Shown piece by piece: positions 1 to 7,472 of a DNA stretch of 20,737 bases (position 1 is the stretch's first letter; each line of letters begins with the position of its first letter). The stretch is from JBBSEZ01 sp038239195 (GTDB taxonomy: Bacteria; Planctomycetota; Planctomycetia; Gemmatales; Gemmataceae): assembly GCA_038239195.1 (NCBI GenBank), contig JBBSEZ010000151.1, positions 1 to 20,737 of the forward strand, given 5' to 3'. The translations under genes were made by a program, and so were the position numbers. Below the pieces are notes generated by a model. That model searched no databases and had not been told where the DNA came from. It worked only from the letters and a program-made list of their open reading frames with translations.

Positions 1-1401
1 CAGGGCCCCCTGCTGAGGCGTGAGCCACGAGCGCTTCAGGTAGGCGTTCTGCCCGACGACCAGCGCCAGGGCCAGCCCCACCGCCAGCAGCGCCGTCCAC
101 GCCCCCATCACCGGCACCTTCAGCCAGTTCCACCCGGCGGCAGGGGCGACCTGCGGCTCGCGCACCTTCAGCTCGAAGTTGTCCTGCGCGGTCAAGCCGT
201 CCTCGGTGCGAGCGCGGACCGTGAGGGTGCGGGCGCCCCCGGCGACCGAGCCCGCCTTGACGGGCAAGTCGATCTGCGACTCGCCGTCGCGCAGGGCGAC
301 TTCCGAGAGCGTCAGCCCGTCGAGGTTGCCCGCGATCGTGAGAGTGACGGGGCCAGTGAAGTATTCGCGGGCGACAAGCACCGGCAACTTGTTCTCGCCG
401 CCCGGGTCGATTTCCAGGTGGGGCGACACAACCAACTTGATCCCGGCCTTGAGGACGGTCAGCGCGCAGATGGCCTCGGCCTTTTTCTCGACGCCCTCGG
501 CGCTGGCCTCGAGTTTCAGGTTTCGTGGGCCGGCGCGGGCCTTGTTCGCTGCCACGACCAGCGTCGCCTCGCTCGCGTCCTCGGGCACGGTCACTTCGCC
601 GATGGTGACGCCATCGGGAGGGCCCGCGACGGCGACCTTGACGGGCCCCTTGAAGTTCTCGCGGGCGATGCGGATCGGCAGTTCGGTCTTGCCGTTGGGG
701 GCCAGCTCGAAGGTGGCGGGGACGGCAAGGAGCAGTCGCGGGGGGCGCACCGTGAACTCGTGGACGAGGCGCTTCTCGTTCACGGTGTCCATCGTGCCGG
801 ACAGTTCCTTGCGCTCGCCCTCGACGAGGACGTTGAGCTTGAAGCGCGTGGCGAGCTCTGCCGGATCGTGCTTGTTGAAGAAATCGACGTAGACCTTGTA
901 GCGGCCGGGGGGGGCCTTGCCTTTGGGCCAGAACACGTTCTCGACGGGCTCGCGCGACTTGCGGCCGCCCGCGTTCATGTCCACGTCGAGCTCCCCGCCG
1001 GAGCGCGAGAACTTCTTTCCGTAAAAAATGTGCGTGCCATCCGGCTCGATGCAGTGGAGATCGAGGTCGTTCAAATTGTTCCAGAGGAGGGAGATTTGCA
1101 CGTCGCCGGTCTTGGCGCCCTCGCGCTCGAGGCGCTTGGCGAACTCGGGCGGGGGCGGGGCGGACGTGCCGGCCCTGGCCTTCGGCAGGTCGGGGGCGGC
1201 GGGGGCTTTCGGGGCGCTGCTCGTGGGAGCGGCGGGCGCTTTCGGGGTGGACACCAGGGAAGGGGTGGCCTGCTTCTCGGGCGGGCTAAGGAGGCGCGAC
1301 GCCAGCATCAGCCCCTCGCCGGGCGCCCACCCGAGCAGACAGCCGAGCGCCCCCAGAAGGCCGAACGCGAGCATCTTCCGCACGGCGCTGACGTTGTTCA
1401 C
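1..1401 (-). CDS. Membrane-tethered protein with YfaP/DUF2135-like domain and Ig-like repeats (partial, runs off left edge)
   Basis: The first 467 residues are visible and the C-terminus lies beyond the left edge. The GTG start at 1401 is chosen because GGGAG sits 7 nt upstream; an in-frame ATG at 1374 has no such site. A hydrophobic N-terminal stretch (about residues 8-30) is a signal peptide or anchor, followed by an Ala/Pro-rich linker. Residues about 96-180 resemble the YfaP/DUF2135 beta-sandwich: GDVQISLLW, then NDLDLHCIEPDGT, then a Gly-rich Asp turn (DVDMNAGG), ending APPGRYKVYVDFF. Two tandem Ig-like beta units of roughly 100 residues follow (about 205-410), each opening with a Pro-Gly/Asn-Gly-Glu-Asn-Lys type strand turn and a REYF/RENF-GPV motif. 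A membrane helix lies at about 428-452. It is the last visible gene of the GTPase/GAP1 operon, 102 bp after its neighbour. A receptor or adhesion role is inference. Confidence 0.75.
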   Translation of the reverse strand, partial: MNNVSAVRKMLAFGLLGALGCLLGWAPGEGLMLASRLLSPPEKQATPSLVSTPKAPAAPTSSAPKAPAAPDLPKARAGTSAPPPPEFAKRLEREGAKTGDVQISLLWNNLNDLDLHCIEPDGTHIFYGKKFSRSGGELDVDMNAGGRKSREPVENVFWPKGKAPPGRYKVYVDFFNKHDPAELATRFKLNVLVEGERKELSGTMDTVNEKRLVHEFTVRPPRLLLAVPATFELAPNGKTELPIRIARENFKGPVKVAVAGPPDGVTIGEVTVPEDASEATLVVAANKARAGPRNLKLEASAEGVEKKAEAICALTVLKAGIKLVVSPHLEIDPGGENKLPVLVAREYFTGPVTLTIAGNLDGLTLSEVALRDGESQIDLPVKAGSVAGGARTLTVRARTEDGLTAQDNFELKVREPQVAPAAGWNWLKVPVMGAWTALLAVGLALALVVGQNAYLKRSWLTPQQGAL

Positions 1402-1503
1402 GGACGAGCTCCCTCGCGCTCCAGGGGCGCGGCGCCAACCGTCCCGTCAAGCTGCAAACGGAAGAGCGCCGGGGCCCGCCGCTTGCGGCTTGGCGTCCTC
1501 CCA

Positions 1504-2808
1504 TCAATCGCGGCCCGAGAACAATTCCGGGTGCTCGATCAGGGCCTGATGCACCGCCTCGACGCGGTCCCGGGGCTCGGTCAGATAGGCCTTGTACGAG
1601 GTGCTGTCGCAGGCGCGGAGAAGGTCCGCCAATCCCTCTTTCGTCCAGCGAATGGCTTTGAGCTTCTCGTTGAACGCCCGGGCCGCCTTGCTCCGCTCCG
1701 TGGGGCGGATGGGCTTCTCGTGTGTCGTCCCATCGACGGTGAAGTTCTCGACGTCGGCATACTTTTTGGACGTGGGCAGGGTAAACTCGTCGAAGCCGCT
1801 ATCCTTCAACCACACGCTCTTGTTGGTGCTCGACCAGAACACCTTGACCTGCTCGCGCAGCACCTCGGCCCCGCTGAGCACGACCTTCTCGTCGAGCGCG
1901 ACCGGCTTGACGTATCCGTTGCAATAGCGCTGCGCCGTCGTGCGCACCAGGGCGCGGAAGGTGGGCGGGCTGCCCTTGAGCAAGGCGGCGTAGTCGCCGA
2001 GCAGGCGCTTGGCCTCGGAGGGCGACGCCCGCTCGTTCTCCATGGCGGAGACGTCCAGCAGGCCGCGCGCCTTCTTCCAGTGGGCGAGCTCGTCGCGGAC
2101 CGCGGTGGCTTCGGGGAAGGTGGGGAACTTATCCAGGAACTGCTCGCGCTCCTGAATGATCTTATCCGCCTTCGCGAGCACTTCGGTGCGCGAGGGCGCG
2201 TCCGCCTTCGCGCGGAGGGCGATGCTCAAGACGCGGGAGGCCTCGGCGAGGTCGGTCATTTCCCGGCGACTCATGCCGCCTTCCACCTTTGTTACGAACG
2301 AGTCGCTGCGCCAGCGCTCCTTCTTGTAGGTGTCGAGCTTGAGGTCGAGGTCGCCCCGATCCGTCGGGCTCTTGAGATACGCCTTGTAGAGCTTCTCGAT
2401 CTCGTCCTGGAGCCCGAACACCTCGGCGCGCTTGGCGAGCCAGCCCTTGAAGGTGGAACGGACGACCTTGTCCTTTTCCGGGGACGTTGGGTCGGCCAGG
2501 GCGATGAACAGCCGGCGAACGTCCTTGAGGTGGTCGGCGTGCTCCTTGAAGGCCGGGCCCACCATGCGGTCGGCTTCGGAGTCGGCCCGCGGCGGGGGAC
2601 AGTCGTCGCTGACACTGAGCAGGGCGGCCTGCACCCCCGGCTGCGGCGCGTCGCGCTTGCCGGGCTCGCCCAGCGCCGCACGCGGCCCGCTCAGCGCGGC
2701 CTCGCGGAGCCCCAGCGGCTTGTCGAGGCCGAACAGGGCGACCGCCTGTTCGTAGCCGACGTAGAACAGCGGGGCGGACAGCACGAGCAGCAAGAGGTAG
2801 CGCAGCAT
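1504..2808 (-). CDS. Membrane-anchored protein of unknown function (434 aa)
   Basis: I do not recognise this family. The ATG at 2808 has GAGGT 6 nt upstream. Residues 3-24 (RYLLLLVLSAPLFYVGYEQA) form one hydrophobic segment, either an uncleaved signal anchor or a signal peptide, so most of the protein should lie outside the cytoplasm. Residues about 75-250 are charged and helical. The C-terminal part, from about residue 290, contains a single Cys (RYCNGY) and a beta-type stretch rich in aromatic and charged residues (VFWSSTNKSVWLKDSGFDEF), then a final helical segment. It starts 22 bp after the membrane/coiled-coil gene stop, so co-expression with the GTPase/GAP1 cluster is likely. A structural partner of the membrane complex is a guess from context only. 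Confidence 0.85.
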   Translation of the reverse strand: MLRYLLLLVLSAPLFYVGYEQAVALFGLDKPLGLREAALSGPRAALGEPGKRDAPQPGVQAALLSVSDDCPPPRADSEADRMVGPAFKEHADHLKDVRRLFIALADPTSPEKDKVVRSTFKGWLAKRAEVFGLQDEIEKLYKAYLKSPTDRGDLDLKLDTYKKERWRSDSFVTKVEGGMSRREMTDLAEASRVLSIALRAKADAPSRTEVLAKADKIIQEREQFLDKFPTFPEATAVRDELAHWKKARGLLDVSAMENERASPSEAKRLLGDYAALLKGSPPTFRALVRTTAQRYCNGYVKPVALDEKVVLSGAEVLREQVKVFWSSTNKSVWLKDSGFDEFTLPTSKKYADVENFTVDGTTHEKPIRPTERSKAARAFNEKLKAIRWTKEGLADLLRACDSTSYKAYLTEPRDRVEAVHQALIEHPELFSGRD

Positions 2809-2830
2809 TGGAGCACCTCGAGGAGGTCGG

Positions 2831-3916
2831 TCAGGGGGTGGGGGCCTTCCGGCCCAGGCTCAGCAGGAGTACGTTGACCTCTGGCGTTATTTTCTTCCAT
2901 GTCGCGGGCGAATGCAACTTTTCTAGCCGCCCTCGGTTGATTTCGATCGTCTCGGCCAGCGCCTTCCTCGTGTCGGTGCGCGTCTGACCGCGCAGCGGGC
3001 TCGCGTCGGGGCCCCCGTGTTGCGCGCGGAAGGCGAACAGGGCGTCGGCCACGTAGGCCGCCTCGAGCCGCCGTTTGGCGTCGAGGTCGTCCCGCTCCAA
3101 CGGGGCGACCAGCAGGTCGAACGTCGTCCGGTCGGCGCCGAACAGGTCGCACAGTTTGCGGACGTCGCGCACCAGTTTGCGGGAGCCCTCCTGCGGCTGG
3201 GCGGCCCACTCGAGCAAGAGGGCAAGGCGGCGCTCGCGAACGGCGGCCTTGCGCTCGGCCTCGACGGCGCGCAGCGTCGCCGCCTCGGCCGCCTTGGCCT
3301 GGCTGCGCCCCTCGTCCTCGGCCCTGGCGGCGCTCGCCTCGGCGGTGAGCTTCTCGGCGCCGAGCTGCTCCAGGGCGCTCTCGCCTTTGCGCTTCTCCTC
3401 GCGAGCTCGCTTCCGCGTCAGGGCCATCTCGCGCCGCGCCTCGGCGAGCCCCTGTTCGTACCAGCGGAAGAAGTCCTTGCGCAGGGCCAACAATTCCGCG
3501 TCGATCGTCTCGACCTCGGCGGCGATTGCCTGAAGGTGCTGCCCGGCCGCGAGGCGCGCCGCGCCGTCGCGCGGCGGGGACGTGCGCAGCTCCACGATGG
3601 CCAGCTTCTTCTGGGCGAGCTGTTTGGTCAGGCCTGTGAGGCGCGAGCGGAGCACGGCGCGGGCCTGCTCGTCGGCGGGGCCGAGCCGGTCCACGCCCGC
3701 GCGAAGCGAGGCGGCGTCCTGCTCCACGACCTCGACGAGTCGCTCGGCCACCACGGTATCGAGCGGGGGCGTCGGGGGCTGGCCGCGGAGGAGGTAGCCG
3801 CCGCCGACGCCGAGGGTGAGGGCCACGCAGGCGACCAGGCCGTACCAGAGGGCGCGTTCGACGGCGGGCGCCTTGTCGGCGGGGGGGGCTTCTGCGAGGG
3901 GGGGCTTGGTCGGCAT
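2831..3916 (-). CDS. Single-pass membrane protein with coiled coil; stand-alone paralogue of the GAP1-A C-terminal module
   Basis: 361 aa. It has a short Pro/Ala-rich cytoplasmic-type N-terminus, one membrane helix at about residues 25-43, a long charged coiled coil (about 55-230) and a compact helical C-terminal domain (about 233-361). The segment entering the membrane reads ERALWYG and the helix ends GVGGGYLLR. The GAP1-A gene just upstream has ERLLWRG and GVVGGFLLR at the same spacing (15 of 25 positions identical). Further on, a Trp (237) and a Cys in a Leu-Cys pair (256) are 19 residues apart, exactly as in GAP1-A (1014 and 1033), and both proteins then have an Ala-Leu-[Phe/Leu]-Ala-Phe motif before a His. 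It starts 27 bp after GAP1-A stops. Function unknown; membrane oligomerisation through the shared module is inference. Confidence 0.88.
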   Translation of the reverse strand: MPTKPPLAEAPPADKAPAVERALWYGLVACVALTLGVGGGYLLRGQPPTPPLDTVVAERLVEVVEQDAASLRAGVDRLGPADEQARAVLRSRLTGLTKQLAQKKLAIVELRTSPPRDGAARLAAGQHLQAIAAEVETIDAELLALRKDFFRWYEQGLAEARREMALTRKRAREEKRKGESALEQLGAEKLTAEASAARAEDEGRSQAKAAEAATLRAVEAERKAAVRERRLALLLEWAAQPQEGSRKLVRDVRKLCDLFGADRTTFDLLVAPLERDDLDAKRRLEAAYVADALFAFRAQHGGPDASPLRGQTRTDTRKALAETIEINRGRLEKLHSPATWKKITPEVNVLLLSLGRKAPTP

Positions 3917-3943
3917 CTTCCTTCTCTCGCGCGGGGCTGGCGG

Positions 3944-6900
3944 TCACTTCTTCTTCGGGGGAGGCAACTTCCCCGCCAGGTATTCCATCGCCGCCATCAT
4001 CGTGCGCCACTTGTCCTTCACGTCGGTACGCTCCCTGCTGCCCTTCGCGATAGGCTTGTCGCGCGCCTCGCGGATGTCGTCGTGCAGGTCGGGGCTCTTC
4101 TCCTTGTCGAACACGGCCGCCAGGGCCACCCGCGCCTTGCGAACGGTTTCGTCGTCCGGCGCCTTGGCAAGCACCTCGCTCGGAGAATGCTTCGCGTAGA
4201 ACGCCAGGAGTGCGTTGGCCAACCGCTGGCCCGCCTTCAACCGCTCGGCGTGCAGGTTGATCTCTTGAATGGCCAGGACTTCGGTCAGGTACTTCTGTTC
4301 CTTTTCGTCCATCTTGCACAACAGAGGCAGCCCCTTCTTCAGGTTCTTCAGCACGGACTCGTAGTCCACGTTCCACCGCTGGAGCAGTTTGATCTCGGCC
4401 GTGGCCTGCTTCTCCCTGTCCTCCAGCCGTTTCTCGGCGGCGGCTGTCGCCGCCAGCGCCGTTTTCAGGTTCTCCCCTGCCCTCTCGATCGCGCCCTCCA
4501 ACTTCTTGACCTTCGCTTCTGCCGTCTTGAGCTTGTCGCCGACGCTGCCCCCCGACTTCTTCATCGTCGCGAGGGCGGCCTTGAGGTCGTCGCGCTCCTT
4601 TTGCATCGTCGCGAGCTTGCCCTTCGTGCTCTCCACCTTCCCGAGGGCGCCGTCCAGCTTCTCCTTCGTGTCCTTGGCTTTCTTCTCCGCGGCCTTCTGC
4701 TTCTTGTCTGAGTCGTCGGTCTCCTTCTTCGCCGCCGCGAGTGAGGCCGAGGCTGTCTCTGCCTCCTTGCTCGCCGTGCTGTTCCGCAGCAAGAACCCGC
4801 CCACGACGCCGGCCGCCAGGAAGACCAGGGCCAGGACGCCCCGCCACAGGAGGCGCTCGAACCACGCGCTCAGCCCTTCTTTCTGCTTCGCCGCCGGCGC
4901 CGAGCGCGTGCTCGCCCTCACCGGGCCCGCAGCCGCCAGTTCCTCGAGGCCGCCCCCGAGTTCCTGGGGCGCCGGGGCCACCGGCTTAAGCCCTTCGACC
5001 ACTTCGGGATGAATCCCCTTCCGCAGCTCCACCGCCAGCGGGTAGCGCAACGGCTCGGAGACGTGGTTCTCGAAGTAGTAGCGCTGGTAGTCCGCCTTCT
5101 TCCCCGGGTCGGGGCACGCCTCCACGACCTTCAGCCATGCGATCAGCCGTTCGCGCTGCTCGGCCATTTGCTCGCCCGGCGGACACATCCCGCACAGCAC
5201 CAGGGCGAACGGGCGCAGCACCTCTTCGCTGACGGCGCGCGGCAGGACGTGCTGCTTGAAGTACGCCTGCAACAGCTCGCCCGGCTTGATGCCGCGCCGC
5301 TCGCAGGCCTCGCGCCGCTTGTGCCAGGAATCGTCCCCGGTCGGCGCGGGCCTCTCGAAGTGCTGGCGCAGGATCGTCCAGTCGTAGATCGCCGCCCGCG
5401 CCGCCGCCGGCGGGGGCTCGCCCTTCTGATCGATGGCCACCTTCAGGTGATCGAGCAGCGCGCGCTGACTGCTGGAGCCGTCCAGCAGCAGCCGCGCGTT
5501 CAGGCGCTTGGTGAAGCGGTCCCAGACCGCCGCCGAGGCCTCGCCGAAGGCCCCCAGCAGGCGGAGCATGCGCACCAGGTGGTTGTTGCGCAGCCAGAAG
5601 GCGTCCCACGTCTCCTCGTAGGCGCCGCGGTCGTCCAGGAACTTGTCGAGCACCTTCGGCTTGACGCGGCAGCCCGCCACGAGCAGGCGCTCCAGCATCG
5701 CCAGCTTCTCGTTGTTCTCGGGCGGCATCAGCCGGTCGAGCAGGGCGAGTTGCATCTCCGACTTCCAGTTGGGCACCTCGGCCCAGGCGGCCAGCAGCAC
5801 GTTGTTATCGACCTCGTGGAGCAACTTCGCCGCCGCGGGCATCGTCTCGTGGCGGGCCAGCGCCGCGGCCAGTCCCTCCGCCAGCCACTCGCGCGGCAGG
5901 TCGGACTTCGCGATCTGGTTCAACTCGTCGGCACTGGCGCCGCGCAGCAGCACCAGCATGGGCGGGGGCAACTCGCTGACGCCCAGGGAGCTCCAGTCCT
6001 TGAGCAGCGGCAGGCGCAGGGCCGAGACGCTCGCCCCATAGCGGTCCACGACGTCCAGCAGGGCCTTGCGCAGCCGGGCCGGGTCGTCCTTCAGCACCCA
6101 GCACAGCAGGCCCCAGCGCGCCGGCCATTCCTTCGGCGCGCTCCCCAGGGCCCGGGCGGCGAGCTCCTGCAACTCGGGCGCGCGCTTGAGCAGGGCATCG
6201 CCGAACTCCTGGCGCACCGCCTCGTTGGTCAGGCTGGCCTCGCGGATGAGCGGCCAGGCCTGGGCCTCGTGCTGGCCCAGGAACGGCCGGCCGTAGGTCG
6301 AGCGCCGCAGCAGCACCAAATCGTTGGCCGTCGCCTGGTTGGCCAGCACGCGCTTCTGGGCCTTGAGCGACTCGTAGCCGTCGCGGAAGGCCGCCACCGA
6401 GACGTTCCCGCGGCCCAGCAGGCGATACACCTCGTCGATCTGCCCCCACTCGTTGCGCGCCGCCAGGCCGATCAGGTCTTCCACGACGGCTGGGGCGTCG
6501 CTGCGGAGCTCGGGGGAGAACTTGTTATTGAAGGTGTCCAGCGCGTAGCCGCGCGCCGAGAAGTACTCGGGGTCGAGCGTGCGCTGGGGGTTGCCGAGGA
6601 AGGTGCCGACGACGCGGGCGAACTGGTAGGCGCGCAGGGGCCGGCTCGTGCTGGCGGCGCTCTCGTAGGTGGAGAACGTCAAGTCAGTCGTCAGCGCGTC
6701 CGGCAGCAGGCGCACGGCCGCGTAGAGGAGGAGGGCCGTCAGCCCCGGCTCGGCCACGAGATAGAAGCGCCCGCGCGGCGAGCCGGTACCGGCCTGCGTG
6801 GCCAGCAGCAGCCCCGTCAGGGCCATGCGCAGCAAGTCCTGTCGCTTGCCCGGGTCGGGCGGCAGGCGCGCCGGCACGAGCGCCGTGGCCAGGTAGTTCT

Positions 6901-7414
6901 CGCCGTAGGGCCCGGCGGGGCTCAGGAAGGCGGTCACCGCTCGCTCGTTGAGCGGGCCGGGGCGCGGCACGGGGGCCGGGCCGAGTTGCTTGTCCGCGCC
7001 CTGCGGGTAGACCAGCGCCCAATCCGGCGAGGCCCAGGTTTGCAGCGCCATCAGGGGCGAGAGCGACGAGCGGAAGAAGTAGTGGGAGAAGAAGCTATTC
7101 TTGCGGCCGCGCGTGTCCTCCGGCAGATACGCCGAATGGATCAAGGCGCGGGCGCCGTTGGGGCCGGTGACGAGGGCGAGGCGGCGCGGGGCCTCGGCAG
7201 GGGAGATGTTTTGCGTCCACAGGTCCGGAGGCAGTTCGTAGGCCGGGTAGTCGGTGGCGAACTGCACCATCGCCCGGTCTCCCGTCGAGGTGGCGCGCAC
7301 GCTGTAGCCGGCCTGCGCGGCGACGCTGTCGGCCGGCAGGCAGTGGGTGTAGTAGATCTGCTGCGCCAGCAGCGCGGTGTCTTCCGCGCGAGGTTGGGGG
7401 GCCGTTACCGCCAT
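3944..7414 (-). CDS. GTPase-associated protein 1 paralogue A (GAP1-A) with C-terminal membrane/coiled-coil module
   Basis: 1156 aa. I chose the ATG at 7414 (MAVTAPQ) over one 51 bp upstream because GGGAG lies 7 nt before it and the sister gene also starts MAVTA. The N-terminal domain (about 15-400) begins QQIYYTHCLPADS, has AYELPPDLW and the run SAYLPEDTRGRKNSFFSHY, and matches my knowledge of the GAP1 N-terminal domain of GTPase-associated proteins. A helical middle module covers about 414-807. After a short linker comes WFERLLWRG (851-859), a membrane helix (about 859-876), a Lys/Glu/Ala-rich coiled coil (about 885-1000) and a helical tail ending in lysines. The family is predicted to work with DO-type GTPases; its biochemistry is not known to me. 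It lies 58 bp downstream of GAP1-B. The two N-termini share 40 of 50 aligned residues from the QQ pair on, so it is a tandem duplicate. Confidence 0.88.
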   Translation of the reverse strand: MAVTAPQPRAEDTALLAQQIYYTHCLPADSVAAQAGYSVRATSTGDRAMVQFATDYPAYELPPDLWTQNISPAEAPRRLALVTGPNGARALIHSAYLPEDTRGRKNSFFSHYFFRSSLSPLMALQTWASPDWALVYPQGADKQLGPAPVPRPGPLNERAVTAFLSPAGPYGENYLATALVPARLPPDPGKRQDLLRMALTGLLLATQAGTGSPRGRFYLVAEPGLTALLLYAAVRLLPDALTTDLTFSTYESAASTSRPLRAYQFARVVGTFLGNPQRTLDPEYFSARGYALDTFNNKFSPELRSDAPAVVEDLIGLAARNEWGQIDEVYRLLGRGNVSVAAFRDGYESLKAQKRVLANQATANDLVLLRRSTYGRPFLGQHEAQAWPLIREASLTNEAVRQEFGDALLKRAPELQELAARALGSAPKEWPARWGLLCWVLKDDPARLRKALLDVVDRYGASVSALRLPLLKDWSSLGVSELPPPMLVLLRGASADELNQIAKSDLPREWLAEGLAAALARHETMPAAAKLLHEVDNNVLLAAWAEVPNWKSEMQLALLDRLMPPENNEKLAMLERLLVAGCRVKPKVLDKFLDDRGAYEETWDAFWLRNNHLVRMLRLLGAFGEASAAVWDRFTKRLNARLLLDGSSSQRALLDHLKVAIDQKGEPPPAAARAAIYDWTILRQHFERPAPTGDDSWHKRREACERRGIKPGELLQAYFKQHVLPRAVSEEVLRPFALVLCGMCPPGEQMAEQRERLIAWLKVVEACPDPGKKADYQRYYFENHVSEPLRYPLAVELRKGIHPEVVEGLKPVAPAPQELGGGLEELAAAGPVRASTRSAPAAKQKEGLSAWFERLLWRGVLALVFLAAGVVGGFLLRNSTASKEAETASASLAAAKKETDDSDKKQKAAEKKAKDTKEKLDGALGKVESTKGKLATMQKERDDLKAALATMKKSGGSVGDKLKTAEAKVKKLEGAIERAGENLKTALAATAAAEKRLEDREKQATAEIKLLQRWNVDYESVLKNLKKGLPLLCKMDEKEQKYLTEVLAIQEINLHAERLKAGQRLANALLAFYAKHSPSEVLAKAPDDETVRKARVALAAVFDKEKSPDLHDDIREARDKPIAKGSRERTDVKDKWRTMMAAMEYLAGKLPPPKKK

Positions 7415-7472
7415 GGTGCTTCTCCCTCGTTGCAGTTCTCGCAGCAGACAAGCTCGGGCCGACAAGCCGCCC

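Noticed and set aside
1402..1503. Small palindromes (for example GCCGCTTGCGGC at 1478-1489) as a terminator
   Set aside because: Stem of only 4-5 bp with a tiny loop and no T-run; expected often by chance in DNA this GC-rich.
418..2877. Long plus-strand frame (819 codons), and similar ones at 3017-4711, 5009-7528 and 14116-16356
   Set aside because: All are antisense to well-supported minus-strand genes, with no ribosome sites or recognisable domains, and have the repetitive composition of antisense high-GC DNA.
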